Source of the DNA: an uncultured Planctomycetales bacterium
GTDB taxonomy: Bacteria > Planctomycetota > Planctomycetia > Isosphaerales > Isosphaeraceae
DNA length: 64,000 nt
Direction of reading: 5' to 3'
Assembly: GCA_903926465.1 (NCBI GenBank)
Contig: CAIYJE010000067.1
Location: 124,001-188,000, forward strand
Shown: in pieces, positions 1 to 8,912 of the stretch
Position numbering within the stretch: the stretch's first letter is position 1
How the letters are laid out: each line of letters starts with the position of its first letter
The notes under the pieces: model-generated
Databases searched by the model: none
Told to the model about the DNA's origin: nothing
What the model saw: the letters and a program-made list of their open reading frames with translations, nothing else
Position numbers and translations under genes: made by a program

Positions 1-984
1 GAAGGCGCTTACGCGGTGTTCCAGGTTGGAGCGCGAGAACCCATGCTGATCTTCCACCAGGTGCGCCAGCGCTTCATCGAGCCAATCTTCCTCGTCGCGG
101 TGATCGTCGGTACCTGGGGCATCCAGGACTTTCCTGGAAAACACCACCGCGTGGGTGTATTCGTGAGCCAGAATGGTTCGCAGGTGTGGGCCGGTCTTCA
201 AAGCTGCGTTCAAATATAGAATGTCGCAGCCGTTCCCCAGCGGAGCCCGGATCTTCCGGTCAAAGTCCGCGCCCCTCACAAAGCCATCGAGGGGCTGCCG
301 ACCGGAAGCGAATCTCCCAAGCCAGCCGGTTAACAGCACGGTGAATCGACCATCCTGATCAACGTCTCTGGCCGTTCCAAACATCCGGTTGGCCTTGGGC
401 CAGACCTCCCGATCAAAGGTCGCAACCAGATCGCGTAGAGTGTCGGCCGAGACCTGGCTCTCGTCTTCGGTGGCTACGTAAACCTGCACATGCAGACCCA
501 CGGCCCTGAGGCGAGCTGTTACCGCGGCGTAGTTGCCTGGGCTCGCCGGGTCACCATCTTTCACCAGTAAAGAAAACGTACGTTCGGACGGGGGCAGGGG
601 AGGCGGCTCAATAGTGGTTGATGAAGCGGGCGACGCCGAACGTTCGCGGTTTGGTCGGGCGGGGAGTGTCGCTTCCGTGGGGGGCGTCCAAACGCTCGAT
701 GGGCGGGCTGTGAGCCGGATTGGAAATGGACCACCCTTGTGAGCAAACGCCGACGAGACAACCAGGTACCTGCCTGCAGACTCGGTGCCAGCCAGGCTGA
801 ATTGGGCCCGACCCCCTTCCACCTGAATGGCCGTGACCTGGGGCCGTTTGAGCGCATTCTCCGGTCCCGTGGTTGGTTCCGCGCGATGGACCGGCCAGGT
901 GATCAGGACGGCAAGCACGAAAACCGGTAAAACACCCCCGGTTTTCGATTGCAACCTATTCCGATGGCGGTGCTTGCGGCGCAT
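1..984 (-). CDS. Secreted HEXXH (gluzincin-like) peptidase, C-terminus beyond left edge
   Basis: An uninterrupted frame of 328 codons runs from an ATG at 984 to the window edge, so the C-terminus is missing. The N-terminus is strongly basic (MRRKHRHRNR) followed by a hydrophobic stretch (VLPVFVLAVLI) near residues 21-31, which reads as a signal peptide or anchor. Residues 274-278 are HEYTH, and about 24 residues later WLDEALAHL supplies a candidate third zinc-ligand glutamate, the pattern of gluzincin metallopeptidases. The middle (about 60-190) is proline-rich and shows no family I recognise. Substrate unknown. It is divergent from the tRNA-Leu gene. The frame and motif are read directly; the peptidase function is inferred from the motif. 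Confidence 0.75.
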   Translation of the reverse strand, partial: MRRKHRHRNRLQSKTGGVLPVFVLAVLITWPVHRAEPTTGPENALKRPQVTAIQVEGGRAQFSLAGTESAGRYLVVSSAFAHKGGPFPIRLTARPSSVWTPPTEATLPARPNRERSASPASSTTIEPPPLPPSERTFSLLVKDGDPASPGNYAAVTARLRAVGLHVQVYVATEDESQVSADTLRDLVATFDREVWPKANRMFGTARDVDQDGRFTVLLTGWLGRFASGRQPLDGFVRGADFDRKIRAPLGNGCDILYLNAALKTGPHLRTILAHEYTHAVVFSRKVLDAPGTDDHRDEEDWLDEALAHLVEDQHGFSRSNLEHRVSAF

Positions 985-1186
985 CCTGAACCCCAATCCG
1001 CCGTGGCTTGCAGACTCATCTCACACGATCAGGATTATCGGTTCTTTCGTTACGATCGCTTCAGCCGAAACATTTTGGAGGGCCGTCGGCCGCAACTCTG
1101 GGGTAGATATGTGCGATCGCAACGCCCAGAACAGGCTGTCCGATTCAGGTCACCGAAGAATCACAGACCAACTTTTCGCCGGGTCC

Positions 1187-1216
1187 TTGACTCAAGCCGG
1201 CCGAATTACTAATAAT
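1187..1216 (+). promoter_or_regulatory. Candidate sigma70-type promoter of tRNA-Leu
   Basis: TTGACT (1187-1192) is followed after 18 nt by AATAAT (1211-1216). The predicted start lies about 50 nt before the tRNA. A small TCTGGC-TTCG-GCCAGA hairpin (1235-1250) sits in the leader. Inferred from consensus match only. Confidence 0.45.
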
Positions 1217-1270
1217 AGTCGATCTCGAATGTGGTCTGGCTTCGGCCAGATATCATGATTCGGTTTGCAC

Positions 1271-1356
1271 GCCGGAGTGGCGGAATTGGCAGACGCGCCA
1301 GCTTGAGGGGCTGGTCCCCGTTTACGGGGGTGCTGGTTCAAATCCAGTCTCCGGTA
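1271..1356 (+). tRNA. tRNA-Leu (anticodon GAG)
   Basis: An 86-nt cloverleaf. The acceptor stem GCCGGAG pairs with CTCCGGT (G1:U72 wobble), discriminator base A1356. The anticodon stem CCAGC/GCTGG encloses TTGAGGG, giving GAG. A long class II variable arm (TCCCCGTTTACGGGGG region) and a TTCAAAT T-loop confirm a leucine tRNA. The CCA end is not encoded (TTG follows), so it must be added post-transcriptionally. Confidence 0.95.
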
Positions 1357-1376
1357 TTGCTTTTGGGATCCCTCAT

Positions 1377-1408
1377 CAGAAAGCCCGCTCGAAAGAGCGG
1401 GCTTTCTG
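1377..1408. terminator. Bidirectional intrinsic terminator between tRNA-Leu and the sirtuin gene
   Basis: A perfect 14-bp inverted repeat, CAGAAAGCCCGCTC / GAGCGGGCTTTCTG, with a GAAA tetraloop. It lies 20 nt after tRNA-Leu and 3 nt after the stop of the convergent sirtuin gene, and T-rich bases occur at the stem ends on both strands. Confidence 0.85.
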
Positions 1409-1411
1409 TAT

Positions 1412-2248
1412 TTACGAGATCAGCCGATCGATGGCTTCAAGAGCTGCCGCGGCCCCAAGTGGCAGGCCCATATGCCGGCCATTGGGAACCTCAGGCTCGC
1501 GGGGATTGATTCGGATCAGGGTGCCTTGGTGCTCGCGTGCGAATTGCTCGCAGGTCATCCGGACGCTGGGAATGGCCGTACCCGCGCCACATTCGATGAT
1601 GACAGCCTGGCCCGGACGGAGTTGATTCTTCCAGCGCTCGAATCGGTGTTCCTGCTCCAGGGTCCGTCGCTCATCCCAGGATCCATCGCCAAACATCAGG
1701 ATGTTGGGCCGCGTCAGGCCGTGGCAACGTGGACACGCAGGGAGCGGTGAGTGCGCCCGCATGCTGGTTTCGTCGATTTCTAGATCGACAGCAGGGGCTT
1801 CGAAGATTCCGACACCGCACTGGTTCAGGCATTGCATCCAGCGAATGGTGCCGTGGCATTCCACCACGCGCTCAGGACTGAACCCTGCCTCCTGGAACTG
1901 GCCATCCACGTTCGAGGTGAAAACGAACCCGCCCTGGCTCATCCGTTCGGCCCAGCGGGCGAGGACTGAAAAGCCAGAGTGCGGCCGAGTGGCGCGGTAA
2001 AGGTTGAATCGGTGCCCGTAGAAGCCCCAGGCCAGTGCCGGATCATCGCGAAACCAGCGGGGATTGGCGATAGCGGCGAACTCCAAGCCGAGCGCCTGGT
2101 AACGCGGGTAGGCACGCCAGAATCCCTGGGAACCTCGGAAGTCTGGCAGGCCTGAATCAACTCCCATGCCAGCCCCCGCACCAATCAGCAAGGTATCGGC
2201 TGCCGCGATGATGGCTGCTGCGCTCTCGATTTCGCTCTGATGCCTCAT
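1412..2248 (-). CDS. SIR2-family NAD-dependent protein deacylase
   Basis: Predicted sirtuin removing acyl groups from lysine while consuming NAD+. The 278 residues show the NAD-binding GAGAGMGVDSGLPDFRG block (23-39), a TSNVDGQ motif (111-117, equivalent to the usual TQNID), the catalytic histidine in ECHG (H132), and two cysteine pairs (C140/C144 and C172/C175) for the structural zinc. It is slightly longer than the compact bacterial CobB form and has S/V substitutions in the TQNID block, so it may belong to a divergent sirtuin subfamily. It is monocistronic and converges on tRNA-Leu, with which it shares a terminator. Family call is firm; the preferred acyl substrate is unknown. Confidence 0.9.
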   Translation of the reverse strand: MRHQSEIESAAAIIAAADTLLIGAGAGMGVDSGLPDFRGSQGFWRAYPRYQALGLEFAAIANPRWFRDDPALAWGFYGHRFNLYRATRPHSGFSVLARWAERMSQGGFVFTSNVDGQFQEAGFSPERVVECHGTIRWMQCLNQCGVGIFEAPAVDLEIDETSMRAHSPLPACPRCHGLTRPNILMFGDGSWDERRTLEQEHRFERWKNQLRPGQAVIIECGAGTAIPSVRMTCEQFAREHQGTLIRINPREPEVPNGRHMGLPLGAAAALEAIDRLIS

Positions 2249-2571
2249 CGTCTTTGGGCTCCAGTGGTTTTCCGATTAGGGTATGAGTTGCGAGATCAAA
2301 CAGCCCCAAGAGAGACAGCCAAAAACAGGTGTCTCTCTTGTATCGCCAAGGTTCCGCGTTTTTGTATTAAGGAATTGATTCCTTCAGGAACGAAGCTGCG
2401 ATTATCATTATGGTTAGATCCACGGATGGCAATAAGATTGCTTTTGAGCCCATGGAAGTTATTCTCTCCTACGTCCTGAGCCACAATTCATAAGGCTGAG
2501 GCCGTAATCACAGCAGCCCTGCTTTTGTTTGATGGTGACAGGGGATGACCGCGAGATGAGGAGGCACAGAT
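2249..2571. other. Intergenic region, no gene seen
   Basis: AT-richer than its surroundings, between the divergent sirtuin gene and the two-gene module at 2572. No tRNA, terminator or coding signal found. It presumably holds the promoters of both sides; the only clear element is AGGAGG about 8 nt before the ATG at 2572. Confidence 0.5.
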
Positions 2572-3012
2572 ATGGCAACAGGGGATCTCAGGGCGACAAG
2601 CCTACCGCGAGAGATTAAAGATTGGCTGGAGCAACTGAAGGAGTTGGTAGACAACGTCAAGGGGTGGGCGGAGGCAGCAGGCTGGGAGACCCGCCAGACC
2701 TGCAGGGACGTTTTCGAAAAGGAAGGTAGCTGCTACGAGGTTCCGGTTCTCGTGGTAAATCGTGACGAGTCCGAGGTTTCCCTTGTTCCTGTCGACCGCA
2801 AGGTTCCAGGGTCCGACGGCCTGGTTGCCCTCTTTTTGATGCCAGATTTCGATGACGTAGCCAGCTTTTACATGGAAAAAGGCCAGTGGTTCTTTCGCTA
2901 CGCCTTTCGCAGCGTCTCGACTGAGACTCACTCGACGAACAAAACCGAGCGGTTTCCATTAACCGAAGAAACCCTGGCTCGCGTCCTCAACGATATCGCC
3001 GCCTATGCCTAA
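2572..3012 (+). CDS. Hypothetical protein, first gene of a HEPN-linked pair
   Basis: A 146-residue soluble protein with a good AGGAGG ribosome-binding site before the ATG. I recognise no family. An amphipathic, charged N-terminal part (about 10-55, with REIKDWLEQLKELVDN) suggests helix; the middle (55-115) is beta-like, with alternating hydrophobics and FFRYAFR; the last 25 residues look helical. No signal peptide or membrane segment. Its 3' end overlaps the next gene by 8 nt (ATG at 3005, TAA ending 3012), implying translational coupling. Because HEPN proteins are often paired with a neutralising partner, it could be that partner, but nothing in its own sequence proves this. Confidence 0.65.
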   Translation: MATGDLRATSLPREIKDWLEQLKELVDNVKGWAEAAGWETRQTCRDVFEKEGSCYEVPVLVVNRDESEVSLVPVDRKVPGSDGLVALFLMPDFDDVASFYMEKGQWFFRYAFRSVSTETHSTNKTERFPLTEETLARVLNDIAAYA

Positions 3013-3559
3013 GCTCTACAGCATCCGCTTCCAGATTCAAGAAACGCTTTCGGAGTATAAGAAGCCGTTTCAAAACCGGGACTGGCTCCGAGTCCGCGAG
3101 GTGCCTGTCCCAGGTTTTGAAATTGCCTCTAAGGTTACCCTCACGGCGCTGAGTCGATTTCAGGCGGGAATCCAGGCCGACCAGCCTGGCCTCTCGCTGG
3201 ACAGTGGGACGGAGTCGCACCATTTACAACAGGCGATCGAGAAATTGGAAGGCACCTACCTGATCCGAATGTGGGCTATCTTCGAGGCAGCTTGGGTGTC
3301 ATTCTGGAGGCAACGTACAGGCCAAACGGGCAAGATCAAGGTATTGCATTTGATGCAGTGGGCGGAAGGCGTTCAGGCGGGTCATAAGGCTGCCAACGAC
3401 GTTACGGACGAAGTTAATCTCGTTCGCCTTTATCGGAACTTCTTGGTCCACGGCGACCACCCAGCCCCTCGCGTGCCTATTGAGGACGCCAAAAGGTTCC
3501 TCAGCAGGCACCTTGTAAAACTTCCCGACGAGTGGCCTGGAGCCGATGACGACGATTGA
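3005..3559 (+). CDS. Putative HEPN-domain protein
   Basis: A 184-residue, mostly helical protein. The C-terminal half contains RLYRNFLVHG (141-150): R144-N145 with H149 forms an Rx4H motif of the kind that marks catalytic HEPN ribonucleases and related abortive-infection or toxin proteins. The preceding helices (about 75-105, IRMWAIFEAAWVSFW) fit a HEPN-like bundle. The first 70 residues are unassigned and the C-terminus is acidic (DDDD). No Shine-Dalgarno sequence precedes its ATG, which lies inside the upstream gene, so coupled translation is likely. HEPN membership rests on this short motif and helical context; alternatives are a non-catalytic DUF4145-type or RiboL-PSP-like protein. Confidence 0.6.
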   Translation: MPKLYSIRFQIQETLSEYKKPFQNRDWLRVREVPVPGFEIASKVTLTALSRFQAGIQADQPGLSLDSGTESHHLQQAIEKLEGTYLIRMWAIFEAAWVSFWRQRTGQTGKIKVLHLMQWAEGVQAGHKAANDVTDEVNLVRLYRNFLVHGDHPAPRVPIEDAKRFLSRHLVKLPDEWPGADDDD

Positions 3560-4061
3560 CCGCGCGATCCGTAACACGATTTACGGCTCCCTATCAAGAG
3601 CATTTGTCCCGAGCAATTCGCGCTTCTTTGCGTTCAAGAAACCTTTGGAATAAGCCTGGTTAAGATCAGGCCGTCGCTCCTATTCCGTCTGAGACACGTT
3701 TTTGAATGATGCAGAGATTGACGGTACAAAAAGGTATGGCTATAGAAAAGGATCCTGTAGCAGGCGTCATAGATTAGCCTTCAGGTAAATCGGAAGTCCA
3801 TTTTTTGCCAAACCTTCCGGTGGGGACAGTGGTTCACGATATTGAAGTGGGAAAGAACTGGGTCATGCCTGACAAGACCGAGGGCTCAATGATCAAGATC
3901 GTAGAAAACGTCACCCGGTATCTGGTACCGGGAATAGCGTCCAAGCCTTGAGCTATGTACTTTCATGGCCGATTGGCCTGAATATCCAAATGGTCAAGAT
4001 ACATCGTAAATTACTGCCGGGGGTCAGCGAGTCTCCGCTCGTGGACCCTCGGACCCACCTA
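3560..4061. other. Intergenic region with a possible gene remnant
   Basis: About 500 nt of lower GC with no complete recognisable gene. A frame open from 3778 to the stop ending 3954 (best start GTG 3820; includes VVHDIEVGKNWVMPDKTEG and VTRYLVPG) reads like protein but has no convincing ribosome-binding site. It may be the tail of a decayed gene. No RNA gene or clear terminator seen. Confidence 0.35.
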
Positions 4062-7000
4062 TCACGGTGCGCTCAGGGTGGTCTCGGTCCGTTTCCGGCC
4101 GGCGAACAAAATTTCGACCTCGGGGTCGATGATCAGTTTCACGGGTTTGAAACTTGTGGAGATCTTGATCTCAGCGGGCTTATCTGGAGCCACGCGAACG
4201 ATCAGATCTTCATGCGGTGGCTTCTCGTCCTTCTCGCCCGATTTGGATGCCGCACCAACAACCCGGACCCGAACATCGGCTTCACCGGTGCCGATATTGG
4301 AAAGCCGCGCGCTAACGCTGTAGCTTTCATTAACACTCAGGACCGCGGAATCTGAGACTTCGAATTCAGGGAGCGCCTTGCCGTAGATCCACTGGTTCAC
4401 GTAGGCATCAAATTTCGCCAGGTCGGGTGCATGCGGCCGAAGGCTCTCAATCAGATCTTCAATCAAGGGGAAATCTAGCCCTTCGGGGGTCTCTACCCCC
4501 TGGCGCCACTTCGCCACAAAGTCTTTCATGCCCGCGAGCATGGCATCTTCGCCCATCAGGTTGCGGAGCATCCAGAACACAAGTCCAGCACGCGGGTAGG
4601 TGACAACCGAATCGCCCGGTCGTGAGCCGTCGATCCGGTTGATCGGCCGCTCATTGTCGGCGCTCCGGCCCTCCACGTATTGATGTTCCCAGCGTCTGCG
4701 CAGCGTCTGGCTTTGGGTTTCACCAAGCTCATGATGAACGAGCATCAGAGCGCTGAATTCCGCAAGCCCCTCGCTGATGATGTTGCCGCCCGGTCCCTTG
4801 CCGGGCGTGACGATGTTCCCCCACCACTGGTGGCCAGATTCGTGGGCCACAATGTAGAACGCCACGTCAAGCGTGCCAGTTTCTTGGCTTTGCTGGACCG
4901 GCTTGGACATGAAGCCGATATTTTCTGCGAACGAGATATTGCCAGGGAACCCCTGCGCGTAGCTGGCCAGGCCAGGGAACTGCGTGACGCGCAGGTTCTT
5001 CCAGGGGTACTCGCCAAACCATTGGCTGTAGTTCTTGCGGGCGGCATCGAGCGCTTTGACCATGGTGGGCACGTTGTGCGCGGTCTGTTTGTCATGGTAG
5101 ACGGTTGAGGTGTCGCCCTTGGCGGTTTCGAGTGGGCCGGCCACGATGTTGAAGAAACGGACCGGGTGATCGGTCTCCCAGACAACTCGCTGTCGGCCCG
5201 GCCCGGCCTCTGATGATTCCTTCTCAACGCCAACGCCGTTGATCACCCAGTTCGCCGGCCCTTCGATGGCCAGTTTGACCTGTGTCGACCAGGCTGGTCC
5301 GAATCCAGGGTCAACCGTTCGCTTCCAGTGATCGAGCGGATACTCTTTGGCATCTCGGCTATTCTTTTCATCCACGCCAATTCCGTCCAAGAAGCCGGGT
5401 ACCGGTAGGAAGCTGGGGCTGAAGCTGGTGAGAACGACGCCAGACGGCAATACAAACTCACCGGTTCCGCCGCCGCGCTTGGTCCAACCCTTTGGAAACT
5501 GCCCTTTTAGCTTGAAGTGAACCTGGACGGTCTCATCTTTACGCAAGGCGCTGGTAGGCTTGACCACAAAGAGATTGTTCCGGTTCTCAATGGACGGGAG
5601 CGGTTGGTCCTTCTTGGCGGGATCGGTTGCCACACCATCCACGGTCCAGTCTGAGGTCTCGAAATGGAACCCAACGGTGAGCGGGATCTCGGCCATCGGC
5701 TCTTTGTGAGGATTTCTTAGCAGGTAGTTCCCTTCGACCTCGATTGAACGTGACTCTGGGAAGAGCTTCACCTCGGCGTCCACCGTATCGAGCGCTGGTG
5801 AAGGGGCACCTTGCCAGGTGTTGGAATTCCGTTTCCAGTAGGCTTTTTCCGCGTTAAGGGTGGGGCTACCCTGAAACCCATTGCGCACGGCAAGTCCGGT
5901 GTAGCTCGCGAGCACAATCAATGGAATTGCCGTGATTCCCGGCACAATCAACGCCCGCAATAATGGCAGCGGCTTGATCCGATCGGCAATCGCTCGGAGG
6001 TCCGGTTGCCTGCGGGGCCAGATGGCAAGCGCCGCCACAATTAACAATGTGGCAAGCGCAAGCACGGTCAGACGGTTCGCCACAATGGCGTTCCACATGA
6101 AGCTGAGTCGGTCAAGCTCGCTCCACTGCACGGCGCTCCACATGTGCCAGGAGGTGAGCCAGTTCAGCCAGCCAAACTGGGTAGCAAAGCCGGTGGCCAG
6201 CAACGTCCCGAGTGCAACGCCGTAAACGATGAACCGATTCCGTAGCAGGGCATACAGGAACGTGGTAAACGCGCACCAGAGAATCAGGGTGGGGACCAGC
6301 AAAATTCCCAAGATCAACAATAACACCGGCAATTCCAGAGGGATGGGAATGCCGGTATTCCATGCCTGCATGGCCAGAACGATGGCAATTGCCGCAGACG
6401 CGCAGGCGATGATGATCAGCGCAAGTAAGGCGTTCGCGAGTACCTTGCCAGCAAGAACCGATGCCGATGGCACCGGCGTGGCCCGAAGGATCCCGCTCAG
6501 TCCGCAGCGCTCCTCACGCACCAGACTCTCGACCGTATAAAACAGTGTGAGCAGGCAGAGGAGCAGAGTCAGTGTGTTGAAGGCACCGGCAGAGGCGAAG
6601 CCGGTCGTCAGCAAAACTTCGGTATCGAGTGGCCCCAGCCGCATCAGGCTTGTGCCCCAGGTCTGAAGCAGGATCAGCGGCCCGAACAGCCACACGCCCG
6701 GAGAACGGAGCAGGGCCCGCGTTTCGTGTCGCAGAACATGCAGTGTGGAACCTAGAAAACCTGGAACCCGTACGGTGGTCGCGGGGTTGCCGCCACGGGC
6801 CGCAATGGCCGCGTGTTCGGTTTCGGTGGAGACCGTCTGACCTGCTTCCGCCAGAAGTCTTTGCGTGTCTCCCACTCGCAGGTCGGCATGCTCGCTGCGT
6901 TCAAGTCGCCGGCCTGTCATCCAGACGGCAAACAGGCCGAGCGCAACCAGTAACAGTCGGCTGGCAACCATCAGCAGATCTGGGGAAATCTGTGACGAGT

Positions 7001-7733
7001 TGTAGAAAATCACGCCACGATCTTCCTCAAGATACGTGCGTGCAAACCATCGAAATCCGGTGGGGTCAATCGCCTGCATCAGTCGGTCAACCCAGCGCGG
7101 CAGCCACTCGGGATTGAATTCCCAGAGGAAGAAGATTCCGCCCACCACAATGATCACCGGGAGCGCAAAGACAAGCACCGGCTGCCTGGTGCGTACTCCC
7201 AACCACATCGCAATACCACCTACAAAGACGCTCAGCGGTAAGGCAAAGAGCAGCAACGGAGTCAGATAGTTCCAGAGCTGGAAACCCACACGCACCCGTT
7301 CGTTGACGTCAATCGGCCAGAGTTGATAGAGCCCAATCTGAACCAAAAACCACGCGGCCAGGATGACAGCAATGGCCCCCACAGCCCCCAGAAATCGTGA
7401 AAACGCATACTCCACGTGCGAGAGTGGAGTTGCGGATAGAAGTCGGTTGATTTTCCGGTCGAAGTCATGCAGCAGCGGCATTCCGCAGGCCACCGCCACG
7501 AAGAACGGCAAGATGAGTGCAAAGATGATGACATCAGCAAACGCAAGGTTGAATGCGCCATTGATGGCCAGCTTGGCGCCGCCGGTATCGGCCGATCCAG
7601 ACCGAACCTGAACACCACCGGCCACCAGGCCAAACGTCATGAGCGAGAGCAGCAAGAACATGATGATGTTCAGCGGCCGTTTCCAGAACGTGGCAAGTTC
7701 GAGCCTTGGGAACGTGAGTAGGCGACCGATCAA
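4062..7733 (-). CDS. ABC-2-type permease fused to an M1-family (aminopeptidase-like) domain
   Basis: A very large membrane protein (about 1223 aa). The first ~600 residues hold two sets of roughly six transmembrane helices, the ABC-2 permease pattern. The remainder is extracytoplasmic and ends in an M1-like metallopeptidase module: HESGHQWWG around residue 963, followed by SEGLAEFSA with the third zinc-ligand glutamate. I did not find a clear GAMEN exopeptidase motif; a diverged NISFAENIG occupies the expected place. The start chosen is TTG at 7733, which overlaps the stop of the upstream ATPase gene (TTGA); an in-frame ATG at 7799 would overlap that gene by 70 nt. Such ABC/M1 proteins are annotated in several bacterial phyla, but their transported substrate is unknown. 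Confidence 0.88.
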   Translation of the reverse strand: MIGRLLTFPRLELATFWKRPLNIIMFLLLSLMTFGLVAGGVQVRSGSADTGGAKLAINGAFNLAFADVIIFALILPFFVAVACGMPLLHDFDRKINRLLSATPLSHVEYAFSRFLGAVGAIAVILAAWFLVQIGLYQLWPIDVNERVRVGFQLWNYLTPLLLFALPLSVFVGGIAMWLGVRTRQPVLVFALPVIIVVGGIFFLWEFNPEWLPRWVDRLMQAIDPTGFRWFARTYLEEDRGVIFYNSSQISPDLLMVASRLLLVALGLFAVWMTGRRLERSEHADLRVGDTQRLLAEAGQTVSTETEHAAIAARGGNPATTVRVPGFLGSTLHVLRHETRALLRSPGVWLFGPLILLQTWGTSLMRLGPLDTEVLLTTGFASAGAFNTLTLLLCLLTLFYTVESLVREERCGLSGILRATPVPSASVLAGKVLANALLALIIIACASAAIAIVLAMQAWNTGIPIPLELPVLLLILGILLVPTLILWCAFTTFLYALLRNRFIVYGVALGTLLATGFATQFGWLNWLTSWHMWSAVQWSELDRLSFMWNAIVANRLTVLALATLLIVAALAIWPRRQPDLRAIADRIKPLPLLRALIVPGITAIPLIVLASYTGLAVRNGFQGSPTLNAEKAYWKRNSNTWQGAPSPALDTVDAEVKLFPESRSIEVEGNYLLRNPHKEPMAEIPLTVGFHFETSDWTVDGVATDPAKKDQPLPSIENRNNLFVVKPTSALRKDETVQVHFKLKGQFPKGWTKRGGGTGEFVLPSGVVLTSFSPSFLPVPGFLDGIGVDEKNSRDAKEYPLDHWKRTVDPGFGPAWSTQVKLAIEGPANWVINGVGVEKESSEAGPGRQRVVWETDHPVRFFNIVAGPLETAKGDTSTVYHDKQTAHNVPTMVKALDAARKNYSQWFGEYPWKNLRVTQFPGLASYAQGFPGNISFAENIGFMSKPVQQSQETGTLDVAFYIVAHESGHQWWGNIVTPGKGPGGNIISEGLAEFSALMLVHHELGETQSQTLRRRWEHQYVEGRSADNERPINRIDGSRPGDSVVTYPRAGLVFWMLRNLMGEDAMLAGMKDFVAKWRQGVETPEGLDFPLIEDLIESLRPHAPDLAKFDAYVNQWIYGKALPEFEVSDSAVLSVNESYSVSARLSNIGTGEADVRVRVVGAASKSGEKDEKPPHEDLIVRVAPDKPAEIKISTSFKPVKLIIDPEVEILFAGRKRTETTLSAP

Positions 7734-8677
7734 GCGGCACCTCCGATAGCGGCGGGAGCCGCGTGGGAGAGTGCGGCGGGAACCTCGTGCGTTGGGCACC
7801 GCATCAGGACCAGGTAGGCATCTTCGAGCGTGCCTGGGCTGGGCTGGAAGCCGGCGGGAGGGGTGCCATGGTCCGCCACAAAAATCCGCACACGGTTGGT
7901 GCGTCCTTCCACCAGCACCGCACTCAGCACGCGTTGCTGTCTGGAGAATCCGGGAAGGTTCGCATCTTCCACATACCCTTCGTAGATCCGTTCAGCAACT
8001 GCGTGCCGGGCTGCATGGGGCGTGGTTTCAGCCACAACCTCGCCCGAGCGAATGACGGCCAGTCTTGGGCATAAGGTGGAGACGTCATCCACGATATGGG
8101 TTGAGAGCAGCACAACTCGGCCCGCGCTCATCTCGGCAAGCAGGCGGTAGAACCGCTGGCGTTCTTCGGGATCAAGGCCAGCCGTTGGTTCATCCACAAT
8201 GAGAACCCGGGGATTCCCGGCAATGGCCTGCGCCAGCCCCAGGCGCTGACGCATACCGCCCGAGTAACCTCCCACCTTGCGCTTGGCGGCATCTGTCAGG
8301 TTGACCCTTTCGAGCAGTTCATTGGCCAGGGTGCGGAGCCCTTTTGGCCCGGTAACCCCTTTCATTCTGAGCAAGAATTCGAGCATGGCCCGGCCCGAGA
8401 GATCGGGATAAAACCCGAAGTCTTGCGGTAGGTAGCCAAGCCGCTGGCGCATGTATCGTGGATTGGCCACCGTATCAACACCATCCAGCAGGACCGTTCC
8501 TGCGGTCGGTTCGATCAGCCCGGCCACAATGTTCATGAAGGTCGATTTGCCGGCCCCGTTGGGGCCAAGCAGGCCGTACATCCCTTCCGGGATCTCCAGA
8601 TCGACACCACGAAGGGCACAGACTGGGCCAGGGTGGATCTTCACCAGTCCCAGAATCGAAAGTGGAGCGGCGTGCAT
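7730..8677 (-). CDS. ABC transporter ATP-binding protein (partner of the permease/M1 fusion)
   Basis: A 315-residue ATPase that should drive the permease encoded immediately downstream, whose TTG start overlaps its stop codon. Visible: Walker A GPNGAGKST (38-46), Q-loop LPQDFGFYP (about 83-91), signature YSGGMRQ (138-144), Walker B VLIVDEP (158-164) and the switch histidine in LLSTHIVDD. The last ~95 residues are an accessory domain seen in ABC-2 exporters. It lacks membrane segments. First gene of a two-gene operon. Confidence 0.93.
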   Translation of the reverse strand: MHAAPLSILGLVKIHPGPVCALRGVDLEIPEGMYGLLGPNGAGKSTFMNIVAGLIEPTAGTVLLDGVDTVANPRYMRQRLGYLPQDFGFYPDLSGRAMLEFLLRMKGVTGPKGLRTLANELLERVNLTDAAKRKVGGYSGGMRQRLGLAQAIAGNPRVLIVDEPTAGLDPEERQRFYRLLAEMSAGRVVLLSTHIVDDVSTLCPRLAVIRSGEVVAETTPHAARHAVAERIYEGYVEDANLPGFSRQQRVLSAVLVEGRTNRVRIFVADHGTPPAGFQPSPGTLEDAYLVLMRCPTHEVPAALSHAAPAAIGGAA

Positions 8678-8842
8678 GGTGACCTTGGCTCTAGTCTTGG
8701 GATGTCGATCGGTTTGGAATCAGGAGTCGGAATTCATCTCTGTTCATCCAGATCATTCGTCAGGCGCATCCCAATATTCACGAAATGCGTTAACAAAGCG
8801 GATGGAGCGGGCAGAGCATGGATGCTTGCGGGTTCGCTTGTT

Positions 8843-8864
8843 CAAAACGAGGACCGGCTCCTCG
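8843..8864 (-). terminator. Intrinsic terminator of the DUF1501/PSD1 operon
   Basis: On the minus strand CGAGGA-GCCGG-TCCTCG is followed by TTTTG, about 50 nt beyond the stop codon at 8913. Confidence 0.6.
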
Positions 8865-8912
8865 CGGGTCTGGAATCAGTTCCCGTGTTGAAATGTTCTG
8901 TGATCTGAGCGC

